NCBI RefSeq assembly: GCF_040054535.1
Contig: NC_090779.1
Span: forward strand, 23,490,501-23,554,500
Source: Antennarius striatus
Lineage: Eukaryota > Chordata > Actinopteri > Lophiiformes > Antennariidae
Length of the DNA: 64,000 nt
Reading direction: 5' to 3'
The first letter of the stretch is position 1. Each line of letters opens with the position of its first letter. A program made the position numbers and the translations under genes. Below are positions 39,615 to 51,329 of the stretch, one piece after another. A model generated the notes under the pieces. That model had not been told where the DNA came from. It saw only the letters and a list, made by a program, of their open reading frames with translations, and ran no database searches.

Positions 39615-42600
39615 TTTAATTTTTTTTAATGTATATTTTTTAAATTTATTCAGATGTTTCAAACATGATGGAAAAGTTCCACATTTCTGTCATTGGTCTT
39701 AAGAGTGGATGTTTCCTGGACTCACCGTGTGCCACCACCCAGCCGATGCCGACATCTCTGGCCTTCTTAATGGCCAGATTCATGCAGAAGTTTCCCACCA
39801 CGGGCCCCAGCAGGTTTTTTCCATTGACCAGAGCTGTGGCCGAGCTTTCTTTGTCCACCACCGGCTCGCCGTCTTTGGCGCAGATCCCCGTCTGGATGTC
39901 CTTTACGTACATGTCTGTTGGGAAGCACACACGTGACGTTAGGGTTTCTTCTCCTTCTACACCGATGCCACCGGGCAATGACTCCGACACCGACCCATCC
40001 TGTTGAGGCCGTGGCTGTAGTGGCCTCTGTGGTCTCCCTCCACCAGCACCTCAGCCAGGCTGCGGGCGTGATGCGGCTGGGTTCCCACGGCGATCATGCA
40101 TCGCTCAATGAAGGTCTGCACCTCCGCTTTGGAAATCAGACATCTGCAGGGAGCGAAAGTTCAACATGCAATGACTGAGGTGAGAAAAAGTCAAAACTCT
40201 CTGCCAGACAAGGATCCAGGAGGGCGTTTGTGCACCAATGAGGGACGTCTGGAAATAACAGTCCTCGTATATGCAATTTATTGAAAAAATACATGAAAGT
40301 TGTTTTGATTTGAAAAGATTTATTTGAATTTTTTTTTAGAAAGACTGCAGTCCAATGAAAAAATGAGGTAATTGGGCATTTGCTCACATTTCCTGTCCTT
40401 TCCCCTGTTCAATTTTTTGTTAAACTGCAAAAAAAAAAAAAAAAAAGTCCAAAACAAACTCCTCAGATCAGTCAACAGTCTGTTTACCGGCTGATGTTCT
40501 GACTTTTGGCCTGAAAACTAATCCGAACGTGTTGCAACGCTGTCAGTTTATATTCTATAAGCTGACGTTGTGGAGCAGTGAACTCTTTTTGGTGGCAAGT
40601 TTTGGCAGAACAGTCCCCCCCCCCACCCCACCCCCCAATGCAAAGCCAAAGTCCGAAGTCGAGCTTTCAACAGTAATGATTGCACAAGCCGTGACCATAT
40701 AGATGACGTCCATCCAGTTTTTACTACATGCAGAAAAGACTTCATGGACGAAAATCATCCGAGCGAGAATATGTGAGCTGGAAGCACACCGTGTGCCCCG
40801 GAGTGTTTAGTATCAACAGCAGTTTGTTTGCAGTCGTGTTCAAATGTGTGCAGGACAACCCTGAGAACCCTGGGAATTATTACCCAGCGTGTTGGACATT
40901 CAGACTGAATAAATTTAGCATAGCTGCTAGTTTACACATACAACAACTCTAGAGGTCAGTCTGAATAAGTCAATATGAAACGAGTTATTCCCTCTGCTAA
41001 CACTGGGTTTCATGCGATGCTCAATCTGGATCCTCAATCAGAACCAGATGGACATGGTTACGTAACAAAAGTAGAAGATGGCTGTAAAAAAAATGTTTTT
41101 GAACTCTTGCAAAATGTCTTTGCACGCTCTCTGGACTTTTGTGCACGGACAACAAAAAAAAATGCTCATTTTAATATTTACCTACAGTAAAAGAACAAAC
41201 TTTGGATGTTTCTGAGGGTTTGGCAAAAAGCTGACCTCCATGTCACAACTTTTATCTCAGCCAAACATCTGGAAAAGGAATTTTCAGAGGAGGATGTACG
41301 ATATCAGTGAAACCAGGAGTATCTCTCACAAGTATTAGAAATTAAGAAGCCTTCAAAAATCTTTACTTTGCTGCAAAACTTTTCTTTCCAAAAAAGCTTT
41401 TTTGTTAAATTTCCAGTCTGATGTTGAAGGAATATCTTCAGTTGTCGAATTTAAAAAACCAGATGAAATTATTAAAAACACATTTTAATAAACAGAAATG
41501 AAAACCGTCCATGATGAGGCGTCTGTAAGTCACAGCCTGTGATACTAAACTCCAAACTGACAGACCTCCTTCTGACCTTCTGTCCTCCCTTATTGTACTT
41601 TGTGGTACAGGAGACATTCTTTGTTTTGGAATGCACCATAATGGGATCCAGATATGGGATGTGGGAGAGCTGACACTGACTTGTGATTGGTCGGTTCCTC
41701 TACGAGCTGCGATCAGACTTTCTGAAAACGTGGTTTCGCCTTTCCAAACTCGTTTCTCCTTACAGTTCAGAGCAGCATCTCGCAAAGATTGCCTAAAAGA
41801 TTTGACTTTTTCTTCCAGACGTTCTGACATTCTGCAAATTTTTCATGACAATAAAGCGTGAAATCAGATGCGACTCGACAACAAACCCGCAGAATGAAAC
41901 ATGCCAAACAACAGCTTAAAAAAGGACACTGTAAACAAAAGACACAAGCATCCGTGACTGCAAACAGAAATCTGTCTGCGCCGGTTCTGATCTGTGACAT
42001 GAAAGCGGGTTTCTAGCATCTGTAGCATCGCTTAGCATAAAGACTGGAAACAGCATTAAACCAGATAGATTAGATAATCTACACTTATTCCATTTTGAGG
42101 AATGCTGAAACAGGATTAACTATTTTAGTATTTTTATTTCTGGGATTAAGAAGTGTCCCTTTAAGGTTTTTGTTGTTTTTCATAGAATTTTGGATGCTGT
42201 GCTGAAAGATCTCTTTCCACTTTACAACTTTTGACCTTTACCCAAGAGGCCATTCTTCCACAGACCCACCTCCTTTAAGTGGATGGATGTAAATCCCAGC
42301 CGTTCCATCTCTGACACTCACCGAACTGGGAGAACTAACATCTGCAGGAAGGCTAGATTCGGATGGGGGGAGGCAAGGGGTTTGAAAAACATAGCAGGCC
42401 TAATGAAATCCAGACAGGAGCCCATTTAGGAGCTGAAGGGAGGAGGTCACACTTTTGAGACTTGCACAACAACTTATGTAAGAATGAGGAAAAAAGCAGC
42501 CATGAGAGTCATAAAATTTCTGAATAGTGGCTGAAAAGAGAGTCAAGACGAAGAGAAACTGACTCATGATGGAAGAACGAGACTTTTTAGATGTCCGGTG

Positions 42601-43508
42601 TGAAGAAAGGCTGGTGGGCAGCTGTCAACGGGTCACCCCCCCAGGCCCCCACAGGTTTGTGTTCAGTTGCTACGCCCACTAAAAACTTAGGATGAAGCTT
42701 TTCACACATATTGATCAATGGTATCATCGTTTGATTCTTTTTTTTTAATCTTAGAAGGACATAATAGGGAGGATTCGCTTCTGCCTTTGACTGGATCTCT
42801 GAACAAAGTGCAGCAGAGGCTCTGAGGGGCGGCCCCGCGTTTCCTTTACTGGATCGGGTTACAGAGACAAAGGAACATGTGTGTGACGGCTCACACACAC
42901 ATGACCAGATCTCACACCCATGGACTTATGCAACATCTTCATTCTTAAATTGCGTCATAAACGTGGAACGTTTTGAAGGTTCTAGATGTGAGTTGGGGTG
43001 CAGCAGGGGGACCCCACAGGGCCACATGCTGGTGCATTGTTCAATGACAACTATGAAGCCCCCACCCCCAGATACTTGTCACACTAGCGTGTGCCGCCAC
43101 GCTACCTGAACACACCTATTTGATCACGTGTCACGTCGCACTAATGGCCGATTGCGCTTTCAGATTAGCCAGATTAGCGGTCAGAGCGCTCCAACGCGTC
43201 AAATACGACTCCATCAGCGCAAGAGTAATAGATTACTTCACATCTACAAGTACAGAACAGTAGAAGAAGTACAAGTAACTGAAAGTGGTTTCACAGGTCC
43301 GTGGGTGGGAGTTAAAAACAGGAAAACAAGTGAAAATTTATTTCCTATTTCACGCGTAAACGCCACAACTCCACGTCAAAGCTCTTATTCCCTCCACGGT
43401 GAGTGGCAGGAGGGCAGAAAAGGAGCCGTGTCCCCCCCCCCAGCCCGTTCATACCTCAGCATTGTCCACTCCTCTGCGCTCCGCCGCTGCGCGTCCTTAC
43501 CTGCTCAT
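36555..43508 (-). CDS. Ldh_2-family (YjmC/YiaK-like) malate/L-lactate dehydrogenase, complete, 11 coding exons
   Basis: Predicted NAD(P)-dependent 2-hydroxyacid oxidoreductase, probably cytosolic: no signal peptide or membrane segment is seen. Minus-strand coding exons: 43508-43501, 40143-39995, 39914-39726, 39298-39237, 38997-38944, 38871-38773, 38486-38351, 37971-37853, 37398-37303, 37203-37093, 36620-36555. All introns are GT-AG, phases join without a frame break, and the total is 362 aa, close to the usual family length (about 340-365). Motifs seen: GHYSHGLNR (43-51), [12 protein letters not shown] (116-127), [13 protein letters not shown] (in exon 5), GTNPI (in exon 6), [11 protein letters not shown] (233-243), and the C-terminal NECAKKVGV. 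The first coding exon is only 8 nt (Met-Ser-Ar), fixed by the GT donor after ATGAGCAG. The ATG is the only one giving the correct phase. The exact substrate (malate, lactate, ureidoglycolate, sulfolactate) cannot be read from sequence. Confidence 0.93.
38081..38320 (+). mobile_element. Decayed LINE reverse-transcriptase fragment in intron 7
   Basis: One plus-strand frame at about 38,235-38,310 reads [20 protein letters not shown], closely resembling the EIKxWMTxNFLQLNxxKTEV stretch of fish Rex/L2-type LINE reverse transcriptases. The frame ends soon after, and the flanks contain stops. Antisense to the host gene, between coding exons 7 and 8. Confidence 0.55.
39369..39700. repeat. Direct 50-bp repeats flanking a (TA)n tract in intron 3
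   Basis: CAGATGTTTCAAACATGACG... at 39,369-39,418 and CAGATGTTTCAAACATGATG... at 39,651-39,700 match at all but three positions over 50 bp and are 282 bp apart. Between them is an AT-rich stretch with a perfect (TA)n at about 39,570-39,611. Another string there (AACAAACTCATATCAGTCAA) has a relative at about 40,452. Confidence 0.85.
40144..43500. other. Intron 1 of the Ldh_2-family gene
   Basis: A 3.36-kb intron, by far the largest in the gene. It begins GTAAGGACGC after the 8-nt exon and ends CCCTGCAG. No gene or clear transposon recognised inside. Poly-A run at about 40,429-40,446. Confidence 0.8.
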
Positions 43509-43527
43509 GATGACGGTCCTGATCCGG

Positions 43528-43535
43528 TTACGTCA
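43528..43535 (-). promoter_or_regulatory. CRE-like motif upstream of the Ldh_2-family start
   Basis: TGACGTAA on the minus strand, about 20 bp before the ATG at 43,508, within GC-richer sequence. It may be in the 5' untranslated region or the core promoter. Binding by CREB/ATF proteins is inferred only. Confidence 0.35.
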
Positions 43536-43629
43536 CGTCGGTGAATCGGCGCTCTTGGCTTCGGTGCTGGTGAATGAATCCACGAGGACTCCACGGACCC
43601 GTTCTTAGAGGCTCCCTGTGAGTGGAAAC

Positions 43630-45146
43630 GCCCACTTTAGTCAAATCTATCAGGTGTCCAGTCTGTGGGCGTATTTGGAGGGGAAGGGGAGCCTCCGTGA
43701 CGCGTGGAGGTCGGTGCGCCGTGCGCTCTGCTGGGTAAACTTGACGTAGCCGCAGGTAAAGAGGAGCGTTGAACCGGGGGGTAATGCCCCGTTATTATCT
43801 GTTTTGCATGTAAAGGGGGAGTTAATATGTGTGATTGTTCCGGTGGGGGTCGGAGAGGCCGTTGGACCGGATTGGTCTGCCTCCGGGCACCTGTGGTGAC
43901 AATGTAGTTTATCATCAGCATGCATTAATGAGGAGGGAATGAATAATGGATCCACTTTAAAAGCAGTTTTGAGTGTTTATAAAATCTACATTATTATTAT
44001 AATTATTATTATTACTGCTAGGCGTCAATAAATTATCACAGGCTTCACTTGGCATTAAAGGTCACAAATAATAATGATAATAAAAATGCTGGCGCAAATA
44101 ATCCATCAGATACTTCTTGTGCTTCAGATACAGAGTTAAAGGTAGGTAGTTTTAGGACTTTTAAATTGGTAAATAAAGCTATTAGTTTACATACCGCAGA
44201 TATGTCCCTACAGTAAACAGAACAAAGACACTGATCCCGTTACGGATCAGAGGATGGAGAAACAGAGGAAGACGATGATGATGATGCAACAAAGCATCAC
44301 CATTAGATGCAACGAAGTTTCAAAGCTACAAAGTTTCAGAGCGAAGTCCGGGGAACTCTGCTCTGAAAATGACTGGCATGCAATGGGTTAATGTCCCTGG
44401 TTTTGTATTTGGATATTTAATTCCAGAGTCACAATTCCTTAGTCGTTTTTTCCTTTAAACTTGGAACAAAATTGGAGACAAATTGTAAAGAATTCTAATT
44501 CTGCCTCCGCGGTACTTCAGGTTTATTGCCTGTTCTATTAATCGACTTTTGAATTAAATAGACTCATATCCAGAGGGTTGAATGAAACTTAATCAGTTGC
44601 ATTGATCTATTAGGACTATTCCTGATTGGGTTGATTAGAGCAAACAGCTGATAAATATTTAATAAATGATTTTAACTCCAACTGTTAAAATTTAACAGTT
44701 AGATTCAAAGTTTTAGTTAAATTCAACTCCAACTTTTCCATTTCTTATATCAGTAAGGGTGGGGCTCTCAGTCCTTCTGCAGGAGGAGCAGAGAAAACTG
44801 AATTCAAACTGAACACAAACTGTTTTAAAGAAATTATATTTCACAGAGTAAGCTCTATTCCTTTTTGTGTAACTTACTTTTCTTGCAATATTAAACTAAT
44901 AACCTGAACTGAATGTGAAATGTGAAGTTATTCAGCTTCAGCTGTTCCACATCCAGGAACCTCCTTCCCTTATCATGAGTTGTCCTCCCAGTTAGAGAGA
45001 GGCGTTTGTTTTCCAGCATAAACAGGGAGTCCTTTCAGTGCTTGAGATGTAGGACATCTATCCGACCACTAGGGGGCAGGCTGTCCCTGGAGGGAGGCCG
45101 CTGTGCCTCCTGGGAATAACCTCTACGGTGCAGGGCATTCAGGACA
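43630..45146. other. Gene-free stretch
   Basis: Upstream flank of the Ldh_2-family gene. GC-richer up to about 43,900 and then AT-rich with ATT runs. No gene recognised. Confidence 0.45.
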
Positions 45147-45154
45147 TGCTAGCA

Positions 45155-45570
45155 CAGGGGTGTCAAACTCATTTATACCGAGGGCCAGATGTAACTAATA
45201 AAGTAACTCAATATAATGTAAAATAAATGGAACTACTCCATATTTTAATAACCGAATTCACTGCTTATTCAAGTTACAAACATTGCAGTTACACAGAGAA
45301 ACTATGTTTGCTTGTTTCTCTGTTACAACAAATCCTTTTAATTTATCAGGTTATTAAACCCACAGAACTCCATCAATCAAGGATTAAAATATCCAAGAGA
45401 ATAAAGAAAAAATAACATCAAACACAAGTTAGAGCATTATCTTAAGATAAAGGTCAAAGCAGGCTTTTGATCTATTTTTTAGACGCTCTGACCTTTTACG
45501 CTCTCGTGGGCCGCATAAAATGATGTGGCGGGCCACATTTGGCCCCCGGGCCTTGAGTTTGACACATGTG
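45155..45570 (+). mobile_element. hAT-like MITE with 8-bp target duplication
   Basis: The ends are CAGGGGTGTCAAACTCATTT and the complement-matching GCCTTGAGTTTGACACATGTG (imperfect terminal repeats). The element is flanked by perfect direct 8-bp repeats TGCTAGCA at 45,147-45,154 and 45,571-45,578. Length 416 bp, no coding capacity. An 8-bp duplication and this TIR wording are characteristic of hAT elements. An opposite-orientation relative lies at 12,477-12,952. Confidence 0.88.
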
Positions 45571-45651
45571 TGCTAGCAGCAGATGAACCTCAGGCTTGGT
45601 GTGAATTAAGGTTTTACTTCATGTCCAGGTTTTGTTTGCATCACACTATCG

Positions 45652-45652
45652 A

Positions 45653-45700
<48 letters not shown>

Positions 45701-45713
45701 AATGATGATAATG
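45652..45713. repeat. (GAT)n microsatellite
   Basis: About 20 GAT/ATG units with AAT interruptions. The poly-Met open frame here is repeat translation. Confidence 0.95.
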
Positions 45714-48700
45714 ATGCATGAACCTGTTCACGGGTTCTCTGGGTCATCTTCAGTTCCCATGTCATCAGATCTGGAAAGAACTGGTATTTTGGGCCTTTTG
45801 GGCACCAGTAGAATCAACGTTCCTTGTCCAAATTTTTGCAGCTGAAAGTGAAATATTTGATATGTAAATAAAAAAAACTAGAGGCAGGAGAATGACCGAC
45901 ACGCATTTACCTTTAAATTCCCTTCGACCTGAGCTGACAGCAGCGATAATGTTCGGTCCATCCACTTCGATAGGAGAGAATGTGTCACTGTTTCACCAGT
46001 CAGTCCATGCATGAGAAATTTACTCTTAATTGTCGAGTAGCGCAGCAGAGAAACACGTTATCGTTCCCCAGAGACGGTTAACTTTCCATTCCGTGTAGCC
46101 GAGCCAGAATGCTGACGTAGAGGATGATGAGCTTTTATTTGCCTTGTTTTTATGAATACAAAACATCATATAAATATGAGCCCAATGGCAGATTGTGACC
46201 CGTTTCATCACTTTTATGCGATTCATCCTGGTTTGAATCAGCAGAGGAACGATAAGTGACCATAAAACATGAACGTGTGAATCTTCGGTCTCGTCATTTC
46301 AGAGAAGTTAAAGTAAAACTGTTCTGTGTTGATTTTTCTTGACCTCCATGAGTCTTACTGATCTGAGGTCAACGCATTTCTATTTGTCCTTTAATTAAAT
46401 ACTGTAATTTGTTGATCTACTTGCAGGATGGTACTGGAACAAACAACCAACCTGTCAGATTATTTGAGTTTGTTTGCTAGTTGTTGTTTTTGTTTTTGTT
46501 TGTTTTTTTCAGCAGAATAATCCAAAACCACTGAAGGGATTTCTACAAGATTTAGTGGAACACTGATTCCTGACCCCCCCCCCCCCCAGACAAACCTGTA
46601 GATGTCATTGTCATTGTAATGGTTTAAATTTTTGAGTTTTTGTTCTTTGTCCTGTTTCTCCAGACATCATTCGTGTTTAACATCTCCCAGAACCACCAGG
46701 GGCACGTTCCCGTCCCTCCTCCCTCTGCTGGAGCCGATCGCTCTAAGCTGTAATTTTCCACGGCTCAAACATCTGCAAGCGTTTGTCTCTGACCAGAAAG
46801 AAGAAATAGAAAGTTGGAAGATGGAGGCTGTGATTTTGGGTGAGTTTAAATAAAGTTGTGAGCAAAGACAAGGCTGCTAATAAGATGGGAGGTTAGAGGG
46901 TGGGGGGTCTGGAGGAGAGGGGACACCCAAGGACATTCAGATCAGGTGGTGTCTTTTAATATCTCTGCAAACTATAATGTCAACTGTAGGTTAATTTATT
47001 TATTTGTTTTTGCTGCAGTTTAAATCCCAAAAATAGGCTTCTTTATGTCCTGTAGTACAACAAACCTACAAAAGTCTGTCCAGCTTTTAAACAACAATCA
47101 GCTGGGACAAATAAATGTTTTAAATGAGGAGTTTATGATCTAGACTGGAACAGTCGACATGCCTAAAAACGACCACATTTGAGTATTTCCTCAAAATAAA
47201 TCATGTGGAAATGCAAATAATAGTCATAAAATTGGATAACTTTACTTATAAATAAACAAAAACAAACAAAACCTCACTTGAGGTCACATGACTTTTGACC
47301 AACATGGAACATCAAATGAGATTTAACGCTTTATACTGTATCTGGCGCCACAGTTGATTCCTTCATAATAGAGCGAATCAGTGGTTTGCCTGCAAGGGGC
47401 GGTATGGTGGCCCGGTGGGGACACGTTAACACGAGCTTGGCCCTAAAAACTAATCTACAAGGCCAAACCGGTCTGAACATGTGTCATCTAATCTGTAATC
47501 CTCAAATTGGGAGCAGATTGGGTAGAAACGAGCCTCCACTCTCCTCTGAAGTGGTCTGCTGGGGCGGCCCGCCGCCCTACCAGGGGTACACTTATCCTAA
47601 AACGGGCCGGTCTGGATATAGTTGGGGCAGCAGGAACACAGCTGGGTATGAAAAGAAAAACACGCCCGGCCTGTTCCCGCAGATCCGACCCGCAGTGATC
47701 CCTGTAGAACCAGGTGCAGCAAGAAAGACTTCAGGGTACGAGTTAACTAATGGTTTATTTAGAGGTTGTACTGATTAAAATTCAAATACTTAACACAATA
47801 TTACAGGATTAGAATAAAGACAAAAAAAATGTTATGTCTGTAATATAAACTGCAGACAGAAGAGACAACAGTGGTTTGTTCTTCCCTTCCAGACTCTTCG
47901 GCGACCGGAGACAATGTCAGCCGTCACTAAACCCTCCGTTCTACATAAATACAATAAATAACTACGATAAACTACCCAGACCAGCCTTCGGCTTCCTGAT
48001 CTGTCCACTTCATATCTATTCCTTTATAATACTGACATTAGAATTAAAGATGCAGCAAATAAAACTACTTCAAACCAATTTGCTCCTTTTAGTGATTATC
48101 TTTTATCGTTTGCTTCGTCTTAGCCAGCACCGATGCATCGTTCTTTTCTTTCCCACCAACGCACCATATTCAAATGGCCACGGTTTTCCTTCGATGATGG
48201 TAGGAAACTGTTCCATTCCAGGTTTAAGGTCATACTAAACACAAGGAATCTGTCAGACTGTTGTCATTTCTCTGCTTTTTGATTGATTATTAACTGAAAA
48301 ACACAGCAAGAAATCAAAATCTGAAAGGAGATTTCTTCAAACAACACCACATACATGAAAACGCAACACGCTGCAAATCAGAGGAGATAAAATAGAAAAT
48401 TAACAAATTATCTAAAATAATGAATAATTTACTTCATGAAATTTAATAAATAAAATTGAATCCTTGCAGATTATGGATTTAAAAACTGCAAATACCAGAG
48501 ATTTAGCCGTTTAGCTAACATTAGCTATCAGAGTAGCTAAATTAAAAACTACTTCACGATGAATAAACATCTTGTGTATCATGACCTGGCTGGTTGCTAA
48601 TGTTAGCTGTTATGGGATGGCCTGATGCTCCTCTGTATTGTCTTTATCCATTGTGTTTTCAGTCGATAAAGATTTCCTTTGTTTGTATGACTTTCAGCCC

Positions 48701-48925
48701 GGATCGCTTCTTCTCCGGAATGCCTGCCGTGTGATTATGGTCTGTTGGAATTGTTTTACTGCTGAGCACAGGACCGCTTTCCCATTTGTGGAGCATTTCG
48801 ACCTTTAACCCTTGATAAACTTCTGTTGAACAATTCCGTCAGCTTCCAATTCGATCCCCTCTCCTGGTGAGTGTGAACGGGGCTGACAGGAAGACTGATC
48901 TGGTCTTTGTTTTTTCCTCTTCCGT
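45714..48925. other. Gene-free stretch between dehydrogenase and IFITM array
   Basis: No exon recognised. The segment 47,386-47,780 is GC-balanced with one plus-strand open frame of 130 codons that resembles no family I know and is not embedded in a splice pattern. It could be part of a repetitive element. The rest is AT-rich. The 3' untranslated region of the ifitm5-like gene probably extends into the right edge. Confidence 0.35.
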
Positions 48926-50434
48926 CTACCAGCTGAACAGTTTCATGAAGTTTTGGAAGCCGTCCTCGCCGAAAAAGTCGAAGGAGCCTTGTGACGTTCC
49001 CAGGTGGACGAGCAGGAGGACGAGCAAGACGACGGCCAGGAGCGGAATCAGAAGGTTCCAGCCGGCGGCCAGGATGTTGTACCACTTGGCCTTGTCAGAA
49101 CACTCCTGGGCCAGCTGCAGGTTGCCCTGGGTGGTCTGGTCTCTGGCCTACATCCACACACACAATCACACAACCACAAACATATATGACTACCTGTGTC
49201 AACTGAAGCCAACTGGTTCGTAAACCGTAAGCTGGATTCGAGCTTCTCCACAAAGTTTGAAGGAAATCGGATCAAGAGTTTTGCGGTAATTATGGAAAAT
49301 GTTCAAATGGAAAAAGTGACAAACCTTTGAAGACATAAAAATTGGATACTCCCGATGAATAAATATATATTTAGTGCCTCCACCTGTGTGAAATGTAAAT
49401 AGTAGAAGCACTAAGCACACTTTTTTTTAAATTTACATCCACTTCAGGGTAGCTTATCCCTTAATTCCCAGTTTTTCAAGTTTGTGCGAGGGCGTCGTGA
49501 TATGAAAACTTTGAGCTGCTTCGGAGTGTGTCCATAAATTTTAGGAAAGACCAGTCACTCTCCAGCGCTCTCTAATTTCCAATGAGTACTCGCCCATAAG
49601 GAAGATGCCAATTACACCCATTTTTAACTCCAGTCAGTGTCTTTAATTCGGGTGCAGAGCCAAAACCAGGCCTGGGATCCAGAGCTGTGCCCCAAGCAAA
49701 CTTAAAAAAGACTCCAACAGAAGTTATGCACCCTCTTTGGGTGTAACAATGTTTTTGACATTTTCCATAATTGCACAAAAGCTACTTTCACAAAACTCAA
49801 CGGAGGGGTGTAGCATGTACCAGTCGAGCCAAACGGGCATGTGTGGGCTAGTTGGGTTTTGCAGAAGTTTCATTTTCGCAGAAATGATGCAACATGAGGT
49901 ACGTTAAGATCTTGTCAAGGCACCATTTTACCAGTCACACTAAAAAATACAGTCATAGCAACACACCCATTGTTGTAACGCTTTCCCTGCCAACTCAGCC
50001 CGCAAACCTCCAGGCATCTGAGAAAATGTTTGAGAAGAAGTAAAAAAAACTGTATTCCAGCACGTCTGAACCAATCCGTTCAGTTGTGTTTGTGTGAAAA
50101 CATCTGAAAACGAAAACATCTGAAAATAGCAAAGATAGTCCTGCATCTCTATCAAAACCTCAACGTGACGCCAGTTTCACGATTCTTAAAGACTGGCACA
50201 AACATTAAAACGAGCTCTAGACCTCACCTTGATGGAGTAGATGAGCGCCACGAACCCCAGGCAGCAGAAGTTGACATATAAGGTGTTGCACAGGGACCAG
50301 ACCAGATAGTCCCGGGGAGGGTTCTTGCCGGCGTGGCCCATGTTCACCACGGTGGACCCAGCTGGCTTACGGGCCGACTTGCAGTTGGTGAGCGGGGTGC
50401 AGTCGGAGGGGAAGTTGTAGGAATGGTTGTCCAT
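48926..50434 (-). CDS. ifitm5: ifitm5-like CD225/dispanin gene, two exons
   Basis: Exon 1 is 50434-50228 and exon 2 is 49147-48926 (minus), intron phase 0 with GT-AG ends, 142 aa. The CD225 domain covers about residues 40-110: PPRDYLVWSL then [15 protein letters not shown] (first intramembrane segment, two cysteines at 57-58), the loop KARDQTTQGN, then KAKWYNILAAGWN and a hydrophobic transmembrane segment. KARDQ and the KAK-x-YNILAA string match mammalian IFITM5 (BRIL), a bone-restricted osteoblast membrane protein, better than interferon-induced IFITM1-3. An acidic, Phe-rich C-terminus (FDFFGEDGF) also differs from the neighbours. The open frame continues upstream of ATG 50,434 but only with TTG, so that ATG is taken as the start. 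Trp replaces the third family cysteine at residue 91. Confidence 0.88.
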
Positions 50435-50509
50435 GGTCAGACCGTAGATCCCTGAACCAGCTGCTCTTACGGGTGTCTTTGGAAAGCACTGCCCCCCCCC
50501 ACGCTGCAA

Positions 50510-50530
50510 AGGCTTTTAAGGGCCACTGTA
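50510..50530 (-). promoter_or_regulatory. Possible TATA-like element of the ifitm5-like gene
   Basis: CCCTTAAAAGCC on the minus strand about 80 bp before the ATG. The sister paralogues have TTTAAAAGG or TTCAAAAGG at similar distances. Weak match; inferred. Confidence 0.3.
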
Positions 50531-50599
50531 GAAGGAGGTGGCGCGTAGGGCAGGGTCCTTTAATACCCAGCAGGTCTGTCATTACGTGGTCAGGCCAAA

Positions 50600-51296
50600 G
50601 AGAGACCAAAATAGAGATAGAGGGAGACAGAAAGCCGCGTGGGAGGGAGGGAGAGACAGATGGAGGGCTTCAGAAGAGCCCCCGTCACCTCCTGGGGTAG
50701 GATGGGGGTAGGGTTAGCTCAGGTGGTCCAGAGGTAGCAGAGACCTTCACTCACCACCATCCTGGTGGAAAGTCAGGGAAAGTTTCTGAGTCCACTAAAA
50801 GTTTCCCATTAAAACAGCGTTGCCACGTTTTCCTAAAGACCTGAACAAGATGGAGATCCGTTTTATTTCATTCAACAGAATTACCAAAAATAAAGAGAAA
50901 TAACTCAGTTCAGCCCCCAGGGACCAAGAGAGAGGGCCTTCTGTACTTTAGAGGAATCCTCTACCTTCTTCAGCTCTTCAGGAGAACGTTGAGATCCATT
51001 TGACTTTATTTTTCTGGAGTAACATGAATGAGGTGATGCTTTAATCTGTGGGGTTTTTTTGGTGGACTGCTCCTTTAAAGTTTTGGAGTGTTTGTTTGTC
51101 AGAGCCCACGTCTCTGTGATGTGGGCGAACGCAGTCATTAACATGTCTGGAAACTTAGAACAATCCCTTCTGGTGTGAAGCCCAAAGTTACAAGACCAGA
51201 AACAAAAGTTCAAGCACTGAAAGAGTCGCCTCCGCCACCGAGGTGATGTTTGTTTGTCTGTTTGTGTCTGCTTGTCTGTCTGTCTGCATATCTGTA

Positions 51297-51329
<33 letters not shown>

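Noticed and set aside
47386-47778. 130-codon plus-strand open frame
   Set aside because: No recognised domain and no supporting exon structure; kept only as part of an unexplained stretch.
50435-50509. N-terminal extension of the ifitm5-like protein
   Set aside because: The extended frame starts at TTG, not ATG; the ATG at 50,434 is the first usable start. The same applies to the GTG-started extension of paralogue 1 at 53,806.
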